This document shows, in pieces, positions 34,576-44,808 of a stretch of 64,000 nt of DNA (positions within the stretch are counted from its first letter, which is position 1; each line of letters opens with the position of its first letter). Source of the stretch: Verrucosispora sp. WMMD573 (GTDB lineage: Bacteria > Actinomycetota > Actinomycetes > Mycobacteriales > Micromonosporaceae); NCBI RefSeq assembly GCF_027497175.1, contig NZ_CP114901.1, positions 2,914,001 through 2,978,000 on the forward strand. Direction: 5' to 3'. The position numbers and the translations under genes are program-made. The notes beneath the pieces were generated by a model. It saw only the letters and a program-made list of their open reading frames with translations. It had not been told where the DNA came from and did no database searches.

Positions 34576-34843
34576 CGGAATTCGACCCGTCCAGATTGCG
34601 GGAACAGGGCGCACCATGTGGACCTGAACGATAACTTGGGAAACGGCTGGCGCCGCTTTCGGCGCAGGTCAGGGGCGGAGCCATATCCGGTGCCGCTCCA
34701 TTCCAGGGTTCATCGACCCGGGCCACCAGGCCGCCCATCCGCCGTTCCGGCGACCCCGGTACCGGCTCTCGGGCGACAGTCGTAGCACCGCCCGTGACGC
34801 GCCGCCGCGCTCGGTGGACGCGTGCCCTGGAAGGGGTTTCACC
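34576..34843 (+). other. intergenic stretch with a tetraloop hairpin
   Basis: No gene is supported here. It contains TAACTT (34632-34637) as a possible -10 box and a perfect 6-bp stem GCGCCG/CGGCGC with a 4-nt loop (34650-34665). The rest could be the untranslated leader of the small gene at 34844. Confidence 0.4.
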
Positions 34844-34933
34844 ATGGCCGCCAAGCCCAAGCCCGAGACCACTGACGAGGCCCGTGAGCAGGCCCGTCGC
34901 GCCCTGCAGACCTCCATGGACACCCGTCAGTGA
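34844..34933 (+). CDS. 29-residue small protein
   Basis: Encodes a 29-residue, highly charged, probably helical peptide beginning MAAKPKPETTDEAREQARR and ending in MDTRQ. Support: AAGGGG 7 nt before the ATG, codon choice like the genome, and a perfect 16-bp terminator hairpin 9 nt after the stop. Too short for usual gene callers and not recognised by me. No membrane segment or signal. Role unknown. Confidence 0.55.
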   Translation: MAAKPKPETTDEAREQARRALQTSMDTRQ

Positions 34934-34941
34934 CGGTGTTC

Positions 34942-34990
34942 GACCGGCGGTGACGTCCCGCCGCCGACGCGTACGACGTCACCGCCGGTC
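34942..34990 (+). terminator. strong hairpin after the small gene
   Basis: GACCGGCGGTGACGTC (34942-34957) pairs perfectly with 34975-34990 (16 bp, 17-nt loop) and is followed by a pyrimidine-rich stretch containing CGTTCGTTCTTC. Confidence 0.75.
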
Positions 34991-35106
34991 CGTTCGTTCT
35001 TCTGCGTCGTTGGGCCGGACCGGCACCGTCCCCGCTTGACGATCGCCGGGGGTAAGTGGTGGGCCGTATTGCTCCCCTTACGCCTCGCGTGTCACCATCG
35101 GCGGCG

Positions 35107-36438
35107 ATGAGCCAGCCGACCACTGTCACCGATCGGGTCGCGTCGCCGCGCCGGATCGCCGCGCTCGCCCTGCCCGCCCTCGTGGTGCTCGCCGCCGAAC
35201 CGCTCTACGTGCTCGTCGACACCGCGGTCGTCGGCCACCTGGGCCGGGTGCCGCTGGCGGCGGTGGCCGTGGGCGGCACCGTGATGACCCTCACCGCTTG
35301 GTTGGGGACCGTTGTCGCGTACGGCACGACGGGTCGCGCGGCCCGCCGGTTCGGTGCCGGGGACCGCGCCGCCGCGGTGGCCGAGGGGGTCCAGGCTTCC
35401 TGGTCGGCCCTTGGCGTGGGGCTGGCGGTCCTCGTCGGCATGCAGTTCGGCGGTGGTGCCCTGGCGGGTGCCCTGGCCGGCGGTGGTGAGGTGGCCGTCG
35501 CCGCCGCCGAGTGGCTGCGTGTCGCCGCGTTCGGTGCCCCCGGGCTGCTGCTCGCCGCCGCCGGTAACGGCTGGCTGCGCGGCGTGCAGGACACTCGCCG
35601 CCCGCTGCTCTTCGTGGTCGGCCCCAATGTGCTCTCCGCGGTGCTGTGTCCGGTGCTGGTCTACCCGGTCGGCCTGGGGTTGGTCGGCTCAGCGGTGGCG
35701 AACGTGATCGCGCAGACCCTCTCCGGCGCGCTCTTCGCCGCCGCCCTGGTGGCCGAGCGGGTGGCGCTGCGCCCGCGTCCCCGGATCATCGGCCAGCAAC
35801 TGGTGCTCAGCCGGGACCTGCTGATCCGCGGGGTGGCCTTCCAGGCCAGCTTCCTGTCCGCCACGGCCGTGGCCGCCCGGTTCGGTGCCGCGACGGTCGG
35901 CGCCCACCAGATCGCCGTACAACTCTGGTTCTTCGCGGCGCTGGTCCTCGACGCGCTGGCCATCGCCGCGCAGGCGCTGGTCGGGGCGGCGCTCGGCGGT
36001 GGTGACGACGCGACGGCCCGGGCGCTGGCCCGCCGGATCGGCCGGCTGGGCGCGATCTGCGGTACGGCGTTCGCGGTGCTCGCGGCGGCCGGCGCCGGCG
36101 TGGTGCCCGCCTGGTTCAGCTCGGATCGGGCGGTACACGAGCAGGCGCTGGTGGCCTGGCCCTGGTTCGCCGCGATGCTGCCGCTGGCCGGAGTGGTGTT
36201 CGCCCTCGACGGGGTGCTGATCGGCGCGGGTGACATCCGCTATCTGCGCAACCTCACCGTGGCCGGTGCGCTCGGCGGCTTTCTGCCGGCGATCTGGCTG
36301 GCGTACGCCCTCGATCTGGGTCTCGGTGGCATCTGGGCCGGGCTGATGCTGTTCACCGTGATCCGCCTGATCGGGCTGTTGCTGCGGCTTCGTAGCGGTG
36401 CCTGGGCGGTCATCGGTGAGGAGCGTCTACCCGCCTGA
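35107..36438 (+). CDS. MATE-family (DinF-like) efflux protein
   Basis: 443 residues with about 12 membrane segments in two similar halves: LVVLAAEPLYVLVDTAVVGHLG is the typical first MATE segment and GVAFQASFLSATAVAARFGA starts the second half. MATE proteins export cationic compounds against Na+ or H+. The position between nrnA and truB is usual for DinF-type members in actinobacteria. ATG at 35107 gives the expected N-terminus; a GTG at 35056 would add 17 unremarkable residues. Its end overlaps the convergent small membrane gene by 12 nt. Confidence 0.9.
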   Translation: MSQPTTVTDRVASPRRIAALALPALVVLAAEPLYVLVDTAVVGHLGRVPLAAVAVGGTVMTLTAWLGTVVAYGTTGRAARRFGAGDRAAAVAEGVQASWSALGVGLAVLVGMQFGGGALAGALAGGGEVAVAAAEWLRVAAFGAPGLLLAAAGNGWLRGVQDTRRPLLFVVGPNVLSAVLCPVLVYPVGLGLVGSAVANVIAQTLSGALFAAALVAERVALRPRPRIIGQQLVLSRDLLIRGVAFQASFLSATAVAARFGAATVGAHQIAVQLWFFAALVLDALAIAAQALVGAALGGGDDATARALARRIGRLGAICGTAFAVLAAAGAGVVPAWFSSDRAVHEQALVAWPWFAAMLPLAGVVFALDGVLIGAGDIRYLRNLTVAGALGGFLPAIWLAYALDLGLGGIWAGLMLFTVIRLIGLLLRLRSGAWAVIGEERLPA

Positions 36439-36759
36439 CAAGACCTGGCCGTAGAGCGCGTAGATGAAGAGCACCAGAGCCAGGCTCGCCACGAAGGAGA
36501 CGAGCAACGCGATGATCTTCATGGTGTTGGGGTAGCGCTGACGCAGGGGCTGCCGTCGCTGCCAGGCCCACCAGCGGCGCCGGACCGCCCCGGCCCCGGG
36601 CAGGGCGGCCAGCCCCTCGGCCAGCCGGACACCCAACGTGCGCCTCGCCGGTGGCGGATTCAGCATCCAGTCCGGCAGCGCGCTGGGCTGCTCGGGCGTA
36701 CGCAGGCGGACCTCATCGTCGGGCCGGCGCGTTCGATCGGGACTGCGGTCCGTGCTCAT
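36427..36759 (-). CDS. single-pass membrane protein, unknown
   Basis: 110 residues: a polar N-terminal half with Arg and Pro (PDDEVRLRTPEQPSALPDW), a basic WWAWQRRQPLRQR stretch and one C-terminal membrane helix (IIALLVSFVASLALVLFIYAL). GGGGAG lies 6 nt before the ATG. It is convergent with the MATE gene (12-nt overlap) and divergent from truB. No known family recognised. Confidence 0.7.
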   Translation of the reverse strand: MSTDRSPDRTRRPDDEVRLRTPEQPSALPDWMLNPPPARRTLGVRLAEGLAALPGAGAVRRRWWAWQRRQPLRQRYPNTMKIIALLVSFVASLALVLFIYALYGQVLSGG

Positions 36760-36903
36760 GTCGTTCTCCCCGTGGCCTGCCGGCACGGCACTCGCCGTCG
36801 CCGATGTGTCCATCGTGTCAGGGGGGTCCCAGCCCGAACATCCGATTTCCGGGGGCCTGTCCGGTGCTCGGGCCAGCGGGCCGGTCTGGCAGGCTTGCAC
36901 GCC

Positions 36904-37788
36904 GTGAGCACAGACGGCCTGATCGTGGTGGACAAGTCCGGCGGTATGACCTCGCACGATGTGGTCGCCCGGGTCCGCCGGCTGGCCCGGACCCGGCGGG
37001 TCGGCCACGGCGGCACGCTCGACCCGATGGCAACCGGGGTCCTGGTGATCGGGGTGGGCCGGGCAACCCGGCTGCTGACGTACGTGATCGGTGCGGACAA
37101 GAGCTACGCGGCGACCGTCCGGCTGGGCCAGACCACCGTCACCGACGACGCGGAGGGCGACGTGATCGCCACCACGCCCGCCGGGATGGTCACCGACGAG
37201 GCCGTCCGGGACGTGCTGGCCGGGATGACCGGGGAGATCGACCAGGTGCCGAGCGCGGTGAGCGCCATCAAAATCAACGGACAGCGGGCGTACAAGCGGG
37301 TCCGTGCGGGGGAGAGCGTCGACCTGCCGGCCCGGCGGGTCACCGTCTCCCGGCTCGACGTGCTGGCGATCCGACGTGATCGGCCGGACGTGGTCGACGT
37401 CGACGTGGAGGTGGCCTGCTCGACCGGGACGTACATCCGGGCGATAGCCCGCGACGCGGGCCTGGCCCTCGGGGTCGGTGGCCACCTGACCGCGCTGCGG
37501 CGTACCGCCGTGGGTGGGTTCACCCTGGCGGAGGCCGCCACCCTCGACGAGCTGGAGAGCCGCGCGCCGGATGTGGTGGGGCTGCCGCTCGCCACCGCCG
37601 CCGAACGGTTCTTCCCCCGCCGGGACGCCACCGCCGAGGAGGCGAAGGTGCTTTCCCACGGCGGTCCGCTCGATCCGGTCGGCCACACCGGGCCGTACGC
37701 GGTCTTCGATCCGACCGGCGGGCTGATCGCTATCGTCAGCGAGCGGGCCGGCCGGGCCCGCGCGGAGATCGTGCTCGCCCCGGCCTGA
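36904..37788 (+). CDS. truB: tRNA pseudouridine-55 synthase
   Basis: 294 residues. Converts U55 of tRNA to pseudouridine in the T-loop. The N-terminus GLIVVDKSGGMTSHDVV and the catalytic aspartate D40 in GHGGTLDPMATGVL are clear, as are KSYAATVRLGQ and YIRAIARDAG. The GTG at 36904 is chosen because VSTDGLIVVDK is the normal beginning; CAGGCT about 10 nt upstream is a weak -10 candidate. Adjacent to ribF as in most bacteria. Confidence 0.95.
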   Translation: MSTDGLIVVDKSGGMTSHDVVARVRRLARTRRVGHGGTLDPMATGVLVIGVGRATRLLTYVIGADKSYAATVRLGQTTVTDDAEGDVIATTPAGMVTDEAVRDVLAGMTGEIDQVPSAVSAIKINGQRAYKRVRAGESVDLPARRVTVSRLDVLAIRRDRPDVVDVDVEVACSTGTYIRAIARDAGLALGVGGHLTALRRTAVGGFTLAEAATLDELESRAPDVVGLPLATAAERFFPRRDATAEEAKVLSHGGPLDPVGHTGPYAVFDPTGGLIAIVSERAGRARAEIVLAPA

Positions 37789-37847
37789 TGCCGGGTGCCC
37801 GACAGCCGACCGCCGACGGTCGGGGCCAACGACAGCGGAGGAGCAGC

Positions 37848-38777
37848 ATGCAACGGTGGCGGGGGTACGACGCGGTGCCCGGTGGCTGGGGACGGTCGGT
37901 CGTCACCATCGGCGTCTTCGACGGTGTGCACAAGGGTCATCAGGCGACGATCGGCCATGCCGTGGCCCGTGCCCGGGAACTCGGCGTGCAGTCGGTGGTG
38001 GTGACCTTCGACCCGCACCCGGCCGAGGTCGTGCGGCCGGGTTCCCATCCGGCGGTGCTGACCGAGCCGTCCCGCAAGGCTGAGCTGATCGAGGCCCTCG
38101 GCGCGGACGTGCTCTGTGTGATCCCGTTCACGCCCGAGGTTTCCCGGTTGTCGGCCGAGGCGTTCGTGCACGACGTGCTGGTCGAGCACCTGCACGCCGC
38201 GCTCGTGGTGGTGGGGGAGAACTTCCGGTTCGGCCACCGGGCCGCCGGTGACGTGGCGCTGCTGGAGCGGCTCGGTCGCACGTTCGGGTTCGCCGTCGAG
38301 GGGGCTCCGCTGGTCGCCGCGGCGGGCACGGTCTACTCCTCGACGTACATCAGATCCTGCGTCGACGCGGGTGACGTGACCGCCGCCGCCGACGCGCTGG
38401 GCCGCCCGCACCGGTTGGAGGGTGTGGTGGTCCGCGGTGACCAGCGTGGGCGGGAACTCGGCTATCCGACCGCGAACCTGCTCTGTCACCGGTACGCGGC
38501 GGTACCGGCCGACGGCGTCTACGCCGCCCGGATGATCCGTCGGGGGCGGCGGCAGCCGCTGGCCGCCGCCGTGTCGATCGGCACGAACCCGACCTTCTCC
38601 GGCCGGGAGCGCCGGGTCGAGGCGTACGCGCTGGATTTCGACGGCGACCTCTACGGCGAGCGGCTGGCGCTGGACTTCGTGGCGCATCTGCGCGGGCAGA
38701 CCCGCTTCGATTCGATCGAGCCGCTGATCGCCCAGATCGCCGAGGACGTCGAGCGGACCCGCCGGGTGCTGGGCTGA
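37848..38777 (+). CDS. ribF: bifunctional riboflavin kinase/FAD synthetase
   Basis: 309 residues. The N-terminal nucleotidyltransferase domain (FMN adenylylation) has GVFDGVHKGH at 22-31 and STYIRSCVDAGDV; the C-terminal flavokinase domain begins near GYPTANL (about 205-211) and contains IGTNPTFSGRERRVEAYAL. Makes FMN and FAD in the cytoplasm. ATG at 37848 follows GGAGGAG with good spacing; the frame upstream to 37788 is probably untranslated. Confidence 0.95.
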   Translation: MQRWRGYDAVPGGWGRSVVTIGVFDGVHKGHQATIGHAVARARELGVQSVVVTFDPHPAEVVRPGSHPAVLTEPSRKAELIEALGADVLCVIPFTPEVSRLSAEAFVHDVLVEHLHAALVVVGENFRFGHRAAGDVALLERLGRTFGFAVEGAPLVAAAGTVYSSTYIRSCVDAGDVTAAADALGRPHRLEGVVVRGDQRGRELGYPTANLLCHRYAAVPADGVYAARMIRRGRRQPLAAAVSIGTNPTFSGRERRVEAYALDFDGDLYGERLALDFVAHLRGQTRFDSIEPLIAQIAEDVERTRRVLG

Positions 38778-38830
38778 CCGGTCACCGACCCGCCCGTGGC
38801 CCTTGACCGGCCGGGTCGGTTGGGTGCTGG

Positions 38831-38861
38831 TAGGCTGGCTGAGACGTCGGCTGACCGACGT
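38831..38861 (+). promoter_or_regulatory. rpsO promoter/leader element
   Basis: TAGGCT (38831-38836) is a probable -10 box; it is followed by a perfect hairpin ACGTCGG-CTGA-CCGACGT (38844-38861) at the start of a roughly 130-nt rpsO leader. S15 regulates its own mRNA in several bacteria, so the hairpin could be an autoregulatory site (inference). Confidence 0.45.
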
Positions 38862-38970
38862 GGGGCCTCGCCTGCCTGCTCGACGCCGCGGGTGCGAGGA
38901 CCGTCCGTCACCGGTGCCGTAGCCCGGCCCGACGGACCGCATCGAGACAACCCATCAGAACAGGGAGAAC

Positions 38971-39240
38971 ATGGCGCTCGACCAGCAGGCCAAGGCCAAG
39001 ATCCGCGAGGAGTACGCGACCGCCGAGGGCGACACCGGGTCGCCCGAGGTGCAGGTCGCGGTCCTCACCAAGCGGATCGCCGATCTCACCGAGCACCTGA
39101 AGGTGCACAAGCACGACCACCACAGCCGCCGTGGGCTGCTGCTACTGGTCGGCCGTCGCCGCCGGTTGCTCAACTACGTCCAGAAGAAGGACATCAACCG
39201 CTACCGGTCGCTCATCGAGCGGCTCGGCCTGCGCCGGTGA
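38971..39240 (+). CDS. rpsO: 30S ribosomal protein S15
   Basis: 89 residues, the universal length. Starts [16 protein letters not shown] and contains [10 protein letters not shown] and [19 protein letters not shown], all diagnostic. Binds 16S rRNA early in 30S assembly. GGGAG lies before the ATG. pnp follows after a 221-nt structured region, the classical rpsO-pnp arrangement. Confidence 0.98.
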   Translation: MALDQQAKAKIREEYATAEGDTGSPEVQVAVLTKRIADLTEHLKVHKHDHHSRRGLLLLVGRRRRLLNYVQKKDINRYRSLIERLGLRR

Positions 39241-39243
39241 CGT

Positions 39244-39278
39244 GACGGGGGAGTGGCCCACCAGGTCACTCCCCCGTC
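39244..39278 (+). terminator. rpsO terminator / processing hairpin
   Basis: GACGGGGGAGTG (39244-39255) pairs perfectly with 39267-39278 (12 bp, 11-nt loop) just after the rpsO stop. No T-run; in E. coli and Streptomyces the rpsO-pnp gap carries hairpins that partly terminate and are cut by RNase III. Confidence 0.7.
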
Positions 39279-39297
39279 GGCGTCCCAACCGAGAAAC

Positions 39298-39435
39298 GGG
39301 CCACGACCACCCAGACAAGGGAGCGTCGGCGTACCGGTCTCCGGTAGTGGCCTCCGGGCGCCCCGGCATCCTGCCGGTGGTCCCGGGCGCTTCGATCGAA
39401 GACCGGCCGTCCGTACAGCTCCCGCGTCGTGGCCC
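39298..39435 (+). ncRNA. structured pnp leader (Actino-pnp-type RNA)
   Basis: Nested stems: GGGCCACGAC (39298-39307) with GTCGTGGCCC (39426-39435); GGGAGC (39319-39324) with GCTCCC (39418-39423); GTAC (39331-39334) with GTAC (39413-39416); CCGGTCT (39334-39340) with AGACCGG (39400-39406). It ends 8 nt before the AAGGAG of pnp. Position and form fit the Actino-pnp motif described upstream of actinobacterial PNPase genes, thought to act in autoregulation. Confidence 0.7.
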
Positions 39436-39461
39436 CCGATGCGAAGGAGCATTGAAACAGC

Positions 39462-41816
39462 ATGACCGAGACCAAACTCGGCACCGAAACCCGCACCGCC
39501 GTGATCGACAACGGGTCGTTCGGCACCCGTGAGATCACCTTCTCCACCGGCCGGCTGGCCCGACAGGCCGCCGGGTCCGTCACGGCGCAGCTCGGCGAGA
39601 CGGTCGTCCTCTCCGCCACCACCGCCGGCAAGCAGCCGAAGGAGCAGTTCGACTTCTTCCCGCTGACCGTCGACGTCGAGGAGCGGATGTACGCCGCGGG
39701 CCGGATCCCCGGCTCGTTCTTCCGCCGCGAGGGCCGGCCCAGCGAGGACGCCATCCTCACCTGCCGCCTGATCGACCGGCCGCTGCGCCCGTCGTTCGTC
39801 AAGGGCCTGCGCAACGAGGTCCAGGTCGTCGAGACCATCCTCGCGCTCGACCCGCAGCACCCGTACGACGTGGTCGCGATCAACGCCGCGTCGATGTCGA
39901 CCAAGCTCTCCGGCCTGCCGTTCTCCGGCCCGATCGGGGCCACCCGGATGGCCCACGTGGACGGCCAGTGGGTCGCCTTCCCGACCCACGAGGAGCTGGC
40001 CCGGGCCACCTTCGACATGGTGGTGGCCGGCCGGTCCCTGCCCGACGGCGACGTCGCGATCATGATGGTCGAGGCGGAGGCCACCGAGCACACCGTGAAG
40101 CTGGTCGCCGGCGGGGCGCCCGCACCGACCGAGGAGGTCGTGGCGAGCGGCCTGGAGGCCGCCAAGCCCGCCATCCGCGAGCTGTGCCGGGCGCAGAGCG
40201 AGCTGGCCGAGGTCGCCGCCAAGCCGGTCGCCGAGTTCCCGGTCTTCCTGGATTACCAGGACGACGCGTACGACGCGGTCGCCGAACTGACCCGCGCCGA
40301 CGTCGCCGAGGCCCTGCAGATCGCCGGCAAGGCGGACCGCGAGGAGGCCCTGGACGCGATCAAGCTGCGGGTCCACGAGGAGCTCGGCTCCCGTTTCGAG
40401 GGCCGGGAGAAGGAACTCTCCGCCGCGTTCCGGTCGCTGACCAAGTCCGAGGTGCGTAGCCGGGTACTGCGCGAGCAGGTCCGCATCGACGGCCGGGGTC
40501 CGCGTGACATCCGCCCGCTGAGCGCCGAGGTGGGCGTGCTGCCCCGGGTGCACGGCTCGGCGCTGTTCGAGCGCGGCGAGACCCAGATCCTCGGCGTCAC
40601 CACGCTCAACATGCTGCGCATGGAGCAGGCGCTGGACACCCTCTCCCCGGAGAAGTCCAAGCGCTACATGCACAACTACAACTTCCCGCCGTACTCCACC
40701 GGTGAGACCGGCCGGGTCGGCTCGCCGAAGCGTCGCGAGATCGGGCACGGTGCCCTCGCGGAGCGGGCGCTGATCCCGGTGCTGCCCTCGCGGGAGGAGT
40801 TCCCGTACGCCATCCGGCAGGTCTCCGAGGCGCTCGGCTCCAACGGCTCCACCTCGATGGGCTCGGTCTGCGCCTCGACGCTGGGCCTGCTCAGCGCCGG
40901 TGTGCCGCTGAAGGCGCCGGTCGCCGGCATCGCGATGGGCCTCATCTCCGACGAGGTCGACGGCAAGACCCAGTACGTCACGCTCACCGACATCCTCGGT
41001 GCCGAGGACGCCTTCGGCGACATGGACTTCAAGGTCGCCGGCACCCGGGACTTCGTCACCGCGTTGCAGCTCGACACCAAGCTCGACGGCATCCCGTCCG
41101 ACGTGCTGGCCGCCGCGCTCCAGCAGGCCCACGAGGCGCGGCAGACCATCCTCGACGTGATGCAGCGGGCGATCGAGGCACCGGCCGAGATGTCCGACTA
41201 CGCGCCGCGGGTGACCACGGTCAAGATCCCGGTCGACAAGATCGGCATGGTGATCGGCCCGAAGGGTCAGACCATCAACGCCATTCAGGACGAGACCGGC
41301 GCCGAGATCTCCATCGAGGACGACGGCACCATCTACGTCGGCGCGACAAACGGTCCGTCGGCGCAGGCCGCGGTCGAGCGGATCAACGCGATCGCCAACC
41401 CGACCCTGCCCAAGGTCGGCGACCGCTTCCTCGGCACGGTGGTGAAGACGGCTCCGTTCGGCGCGTTCGTCTCGCTGCTGCCGGGCCGCGACGGCCTGCT
41501 GCACATCTCCAAGGTGGGCGACGGCAAGCGGGTCGAGAAGGTCGAGGACTTCCTCAACGTCGGTGACCGGGTCGAGGTCGAGATCGCCGACATCGACCAG
41601 CGCGGCAAGATCTACCTGGACAAGGTCCGCCCGGAGGGCGCCGAGGCGCCGGCCGCCGCAGCCGGCGAGGAGCGCCCCGCCGGCCGGGGTGGCGACCGGG
41701 GTCCGCGTGACCGGGGCGACCGCGAGCGCGGTGGCGACCGGGGCGGTCGTGGCCCCGAGCGTGGCGAGGGCGGCGAGGGCGGCGACCGTCCCCGACGCCG
41801 TACCCGGCACAGCTGA
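39462..41816 (+). CDS. pnp: polyribonucleotide nucleotidyltransferase (PNPase)
   Basis: 784 residues. Phosphorolytic 3'-5' exoribonuclease, and in actinobacteria also an RNA 3'-tail polymerase. Two RNase PH domains (first with [19 protein letters not shown], second with [20 protein letters not shown]), a KH domain ([14 protein letters not shown], about 597-615), an S1 domain (about 651-720) and an RG-rich tail with repeated DRG and GGDRG units that likely binds RNA. AAGGAG lies 12 nt before the ATG, a rather long spacing. Confidence 0.97.
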   Translation: MTETKLGTETRTAVIDNGSFGTREITFSTGRLARQAAGSVTAQLGETVVLSATTAGKQPKEQFDFFPLTVDVEERMYAAGRIPGSFFRREGRPSEDAILTCRLIDRPLRPSFVKGLRNEVQVVETILALDPQHPYDVVAINAASMSTKLSGLPFSGPIGATRMAHVDGQWVAFPTHEELARATFDMVVAGRSLPDGDVAIMMVEAEATEHTVKLVAGGAPAPTEEVVASGLEAAKPAIRELCRAQSELAEVAAKPVAEFPVFLDYQDDAYDAVAELTRADVAEALQIAGKADREEALDAIKLRVHEELGSRFEGREKELSAAFRSLTKSEVRSRVLREQVRIDGRGPRDIRPLSAEVGVLPRVHGSALFERGETQILGVTTLNMLRMEQALDTLSPEKSKRYMHNYNFPPYSTGETGRVGSPKRREIGHGALAERALIPVLPSREEFPYAIRQVSEALGSNGSTSMGSVCASTLGLLSAGVPLKAPVAGIAMGLISDEVDGKTQYVTLTDILGAEDAFGDMDFKVAGTRDFVTALQLDTKLDGIPSDVLAAALQQAHEARQTILDVMQRAIEAPAEMSDYAPRVTTVKIPVDKIGMVIGPKGQTINAIQDETGAEISIEDDGTIYVGATNGPSAQAAVERINAIANPTLPKVGDRFLGTVVKTAPFGAFVSLLPGRDGLLHISKVGDGKRVEKVEDFLNVGDRVEVEIADIDQRGKIYLDKVRPEGAEAPAAAAGEERPAGRGGDRGPRDRGDRERGGDRGGRGPERGEGGEGGDRPRRRTRHS

Positions 41817-41830
41817 CAAGTGAACCGCTG

Positions 41831-41861
41831 ACCGGCCGGGCGACACCGTCGCCCGGCCGGT
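41831..41861 (+). terminator. pnp intrinsic terminator
   Basis: ACCGGCCGGGCGAC (41831-41844) pairs perfectly with 41848-41861 (14 bp, 3-nt loop), followed by TCGTTCGTC. It starts 14 nt after the pnp stop. Confidence 0.8.
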
Positions 41862-41902
41862 TCGTTCGTCAACTCATCCACCCCTCGTCGTACTGGAAGC
41901 AG

Positions 41903-43318
41903 GTGGCCGTGACCCGGACCCGGCATTCGTCTTTCCTCGGGGCCCGACCGGGGCCGACGCCGCGCGCCGGCCGTTCGGCCACCACGACCGCGCGGGCCGC
42001 CGGTGGGTCGACCCGGGCGGTGACCCGGACCCTGAGCGACGATCCGCTGGGCGGCACGGTGCGCCGCACGGTGCTGCCGAACGGGCTGCGCGTGCTGACC
42101 GAGGCGATCCCGGCCATGCGCAGCGTCTCGTTCGGCATCTGGGTGGCGGTGGGCTCGCGGGACGAGACCGGCACCCAGGCGGGTGCCGCCCACTTCCTCG
42201 AACACCTGCTGTTCAAGGGCACCCACAAGCGCAACGCGATGGAGATCTCCTCGGCGATCGAGGCCGTGGGCGGCGAGACCAACGCCTTCACCACGAAGGA
42301 GTACACCTGCTACTACGCCCGGGTGCTGGACGAGGACCTGCCCCTGGCCATCGACGTCATGTGCGACCTGGTCGCCGACTCGGTGCTGGAGCCGGCCGAC
42401 GTGGAGACCGAGCGCGGCGTGATCCTCGAAGAGATCGCCATGCACGACGACGAACCCGGCGACGAGGTGCACGATCTGTTCGCCCAGGTCGTCTACGGCG
42501 ACCACCCGCTGGGCCGGCTGATCTCCGGCACCGCGGAGACGGTCACCCCGATGTCCCGCCGGCAGATCCAGAGCTTCTACCGGCGACGCTACGTCGCGCC
42601 CCAGATCGTCATCGCCGCCGCCGGCAACCTGGACCACACCGCCGTGGTGCGGCTGGTCCGCCAGGCGCTGCGGGGCACTCCGCTGGACACCGATCCGGCG
42701 GCGCCCGCGCCGCAGCGGCCGGCCACTCCGGGCGTACGCACCCGGACCGCCGCCACTGTGGTGGAGGAGAAGGAGACCGAGCAGGCGCACATCATGCTGG
42801 GCTGCGCGGGCATCGACCGGCTCGACGAGCGGCGCTTCGCCCTCGGCGTGCTGAACAACGTGCTCGGCGGTGGCATGTCCAGCCGGCTCTTCCAGGAGAT
42901 CCGGGAGCGCCGTGGCCTCGCCTACTCCGTCTACTCCTATGCCAGCCAGTACGCCGACAGCGGCCTGTTCGGCGTCTACGCCGGCTGCGCCCCGGGCCGG
43001 GTCGACGAGGTGCTGAAGCTGACCCGCGCCGAGTTGGCGCGTACCGCCGCGCACGGCATCACCGAGGCGGAGCTGGCCCGGGGCAAGGGGATGAGCAAGG
43101 GCTCGTTCGTGCTCGGCCTGGAGGACACCGGCTCCCGGATGAGCCGGCTGGCCAAGGGCGAACTGCTCTACGGGGACCTGGTCCCGGTCAACGAGCTGCT
43201 CGACCGGGTCGACGCGGTCACCCTCGACGACGTCAACGCCCTCGCGGCCGAGTTGCTGGGCCGGCCGATGTCCCTCGCCGTCGTCGGCCCGTTCGCCGGC
43301 CGGGACTTCAGCGCCTGA
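41903..43318 (+). CDS. M16-family zinc peptidase
   Basis: 471 residues. The inverted zinc motif HFLEH is followed about 75 residues later by the third ligand glutamate in ERGVILEEIAM, so this is a catalytically complete M16B (pitrilysin-like/processing-peptidase-like) protein; the second half has the usual inactive repeat with the RGLAYSVYSYAS substrate-binding region. A 45-residue Arg/Thr/Ala-rich N-terminus is atypical and may be unstructured. It regularly lies next to pnp in actinobacteria. GTG 41909 is an alternative start. Confidence 0.92.
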   Translation: MAVTRTRHSSFLGARPGPTPRAGRSATTTARAAGGSTRAVTRTLSDDPLGGTVRRTVLPNGLRVLTEAIPAMRSVSFGIWVAVGSRDETGTQAGAAHFLEHLLFKGTHKRNAMEISSAIEAVGGETNAFTTKEYTCYYARVLDEDLPLAIDVMCDLVADSVLEPADVETERGVILEEIAMHDDEPGDEVHDLFAQVVYGDHPLGRLISGTAETVTPMSRRQIQSFYRRRYVAPQIVIAAAGNLDHTAVVRLVRQALRGTPLDTDPAAPAPQRPATPGVRTRTAATVVEEKETEQAHIMLGCAGIDRLDERRFALGVLNNVLGGGMSSRLFQEIRERRGLAYSVYSYASQYADSGLFGVYAGCAPGRVDEVLKLTRAELARTAAHGITEAELARGKGMSKGSFVLGLEDTGSRMSRLAKGELLYGDLVPVNELLDRVDAVTLDDVNALAAELLGRPMSLAVVGPFAGRDFSA

Positions 43319-44161
<843 letters not shown>

Positions 44162-44191
44162 GCGCGGCCGGGGTGGGCCGCCCGCCCGCGC

Positions 44192-44773
44192 TCAACCCGC
44201 CTGGGGCGGTTCGGTGGGCACGGCGACGTGCAGGCGCAGCTGGGGGACCAGCATGTCGTCGACGTCCAGCGCGCGTCCCGCGCCGTCGGGCTCCCAGCCG
44301 GCGGTGGTGAGGAACTTCCGGGCGGCCTGGTCGCCCTCGAACACCCACGCCACGGCCCGGTCGAAGCCGGACTCCCGCCACAGGTCGACACTGGCGGCGA
44401 GCAGCCGGGAGCCGTGCCCGCGCCGGCCCCAGCGGGGCTCGACCAGCAGGTCGGTCACGGCCACCACGTCGGCGCCGAGCGCGTCGGCCGGTTCGTTCGG
44501 GGCCAGCGCCTCGGCGTCGGCCGGGCCGGAGGCGGCGAAGCCCACCAGATACGATTGCTCGGCCTGTTCGACGGCGACCAGCACCCGGTGGGTGTCGCTG
44601 GGCGGCTGGCGCACCGAGGCATCCCAGCGCTCGGCCAGCGACGCCTCGTCGAGGCCGTCCAGCACCTCCCGGGGCAGCAGTCGCCGGTAGGCGACCCGCC
44701 AGGTGGCGAGCTGGATGCGGGCGATCTCGGCGGCGTCCTCCGGACGCGCCGGGCGGACGTACCCGAGACTCAT
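44192..44773 (-). CDS. GNAT-family N-acetyltransferase
   Basis: 193 residues. GNAT fold: VRPARPEDAAEIARIQLATWRVAYRRLLP at the N-terminus and the acetyl-CoA-binding motif VEPRWGRRGHGSRLL (Q/RxxGxG/A type), followed by AARKFLTTAGW. Substrate unknown; the TWRVAY opening is common to small-molecule acetyltransferases. TAGGCT lies 8 nt before the ATG on the minus strand, a near-leaderless arrangement. Convergent with dapB, divergent from the mannosyltransferase gene. Confidence 0.88.
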   Translation of the reverse strand: MSLGYVRPARPEDAAEIARIQLATWRVAYRRLLPREVLDGLDEASLAERWDASVRQPPSDTHRVLVAVEQAEQSYLVGFAASGPADAEALAPNEPADALGADVVAVTDLLVEPRWGRRGHGSRLLAASVDLWRESGFDRAVAWVFEGDQAARKFLTTAGWEPDGAGRALDVDDMLVPQLRLHVAVPTEPPQAG

Positions 44774-44808
44774 GGCACGACAGCCTACGCAGGGCGAGGG
44801 AGGCGACG

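Noticed and set aside
38803..38836. TTGACC with TAGGCT as a classical -35/-10 pair for rpsO
   Set aside because: The spacing is 22 bp, too long; only the -10 box was kept.
39201..41846. Long minus-strand frame opposite pnp
   Set aside because: Antisense shadow with low-complexity composition; pnp on the plus strand has all catalytic domains.
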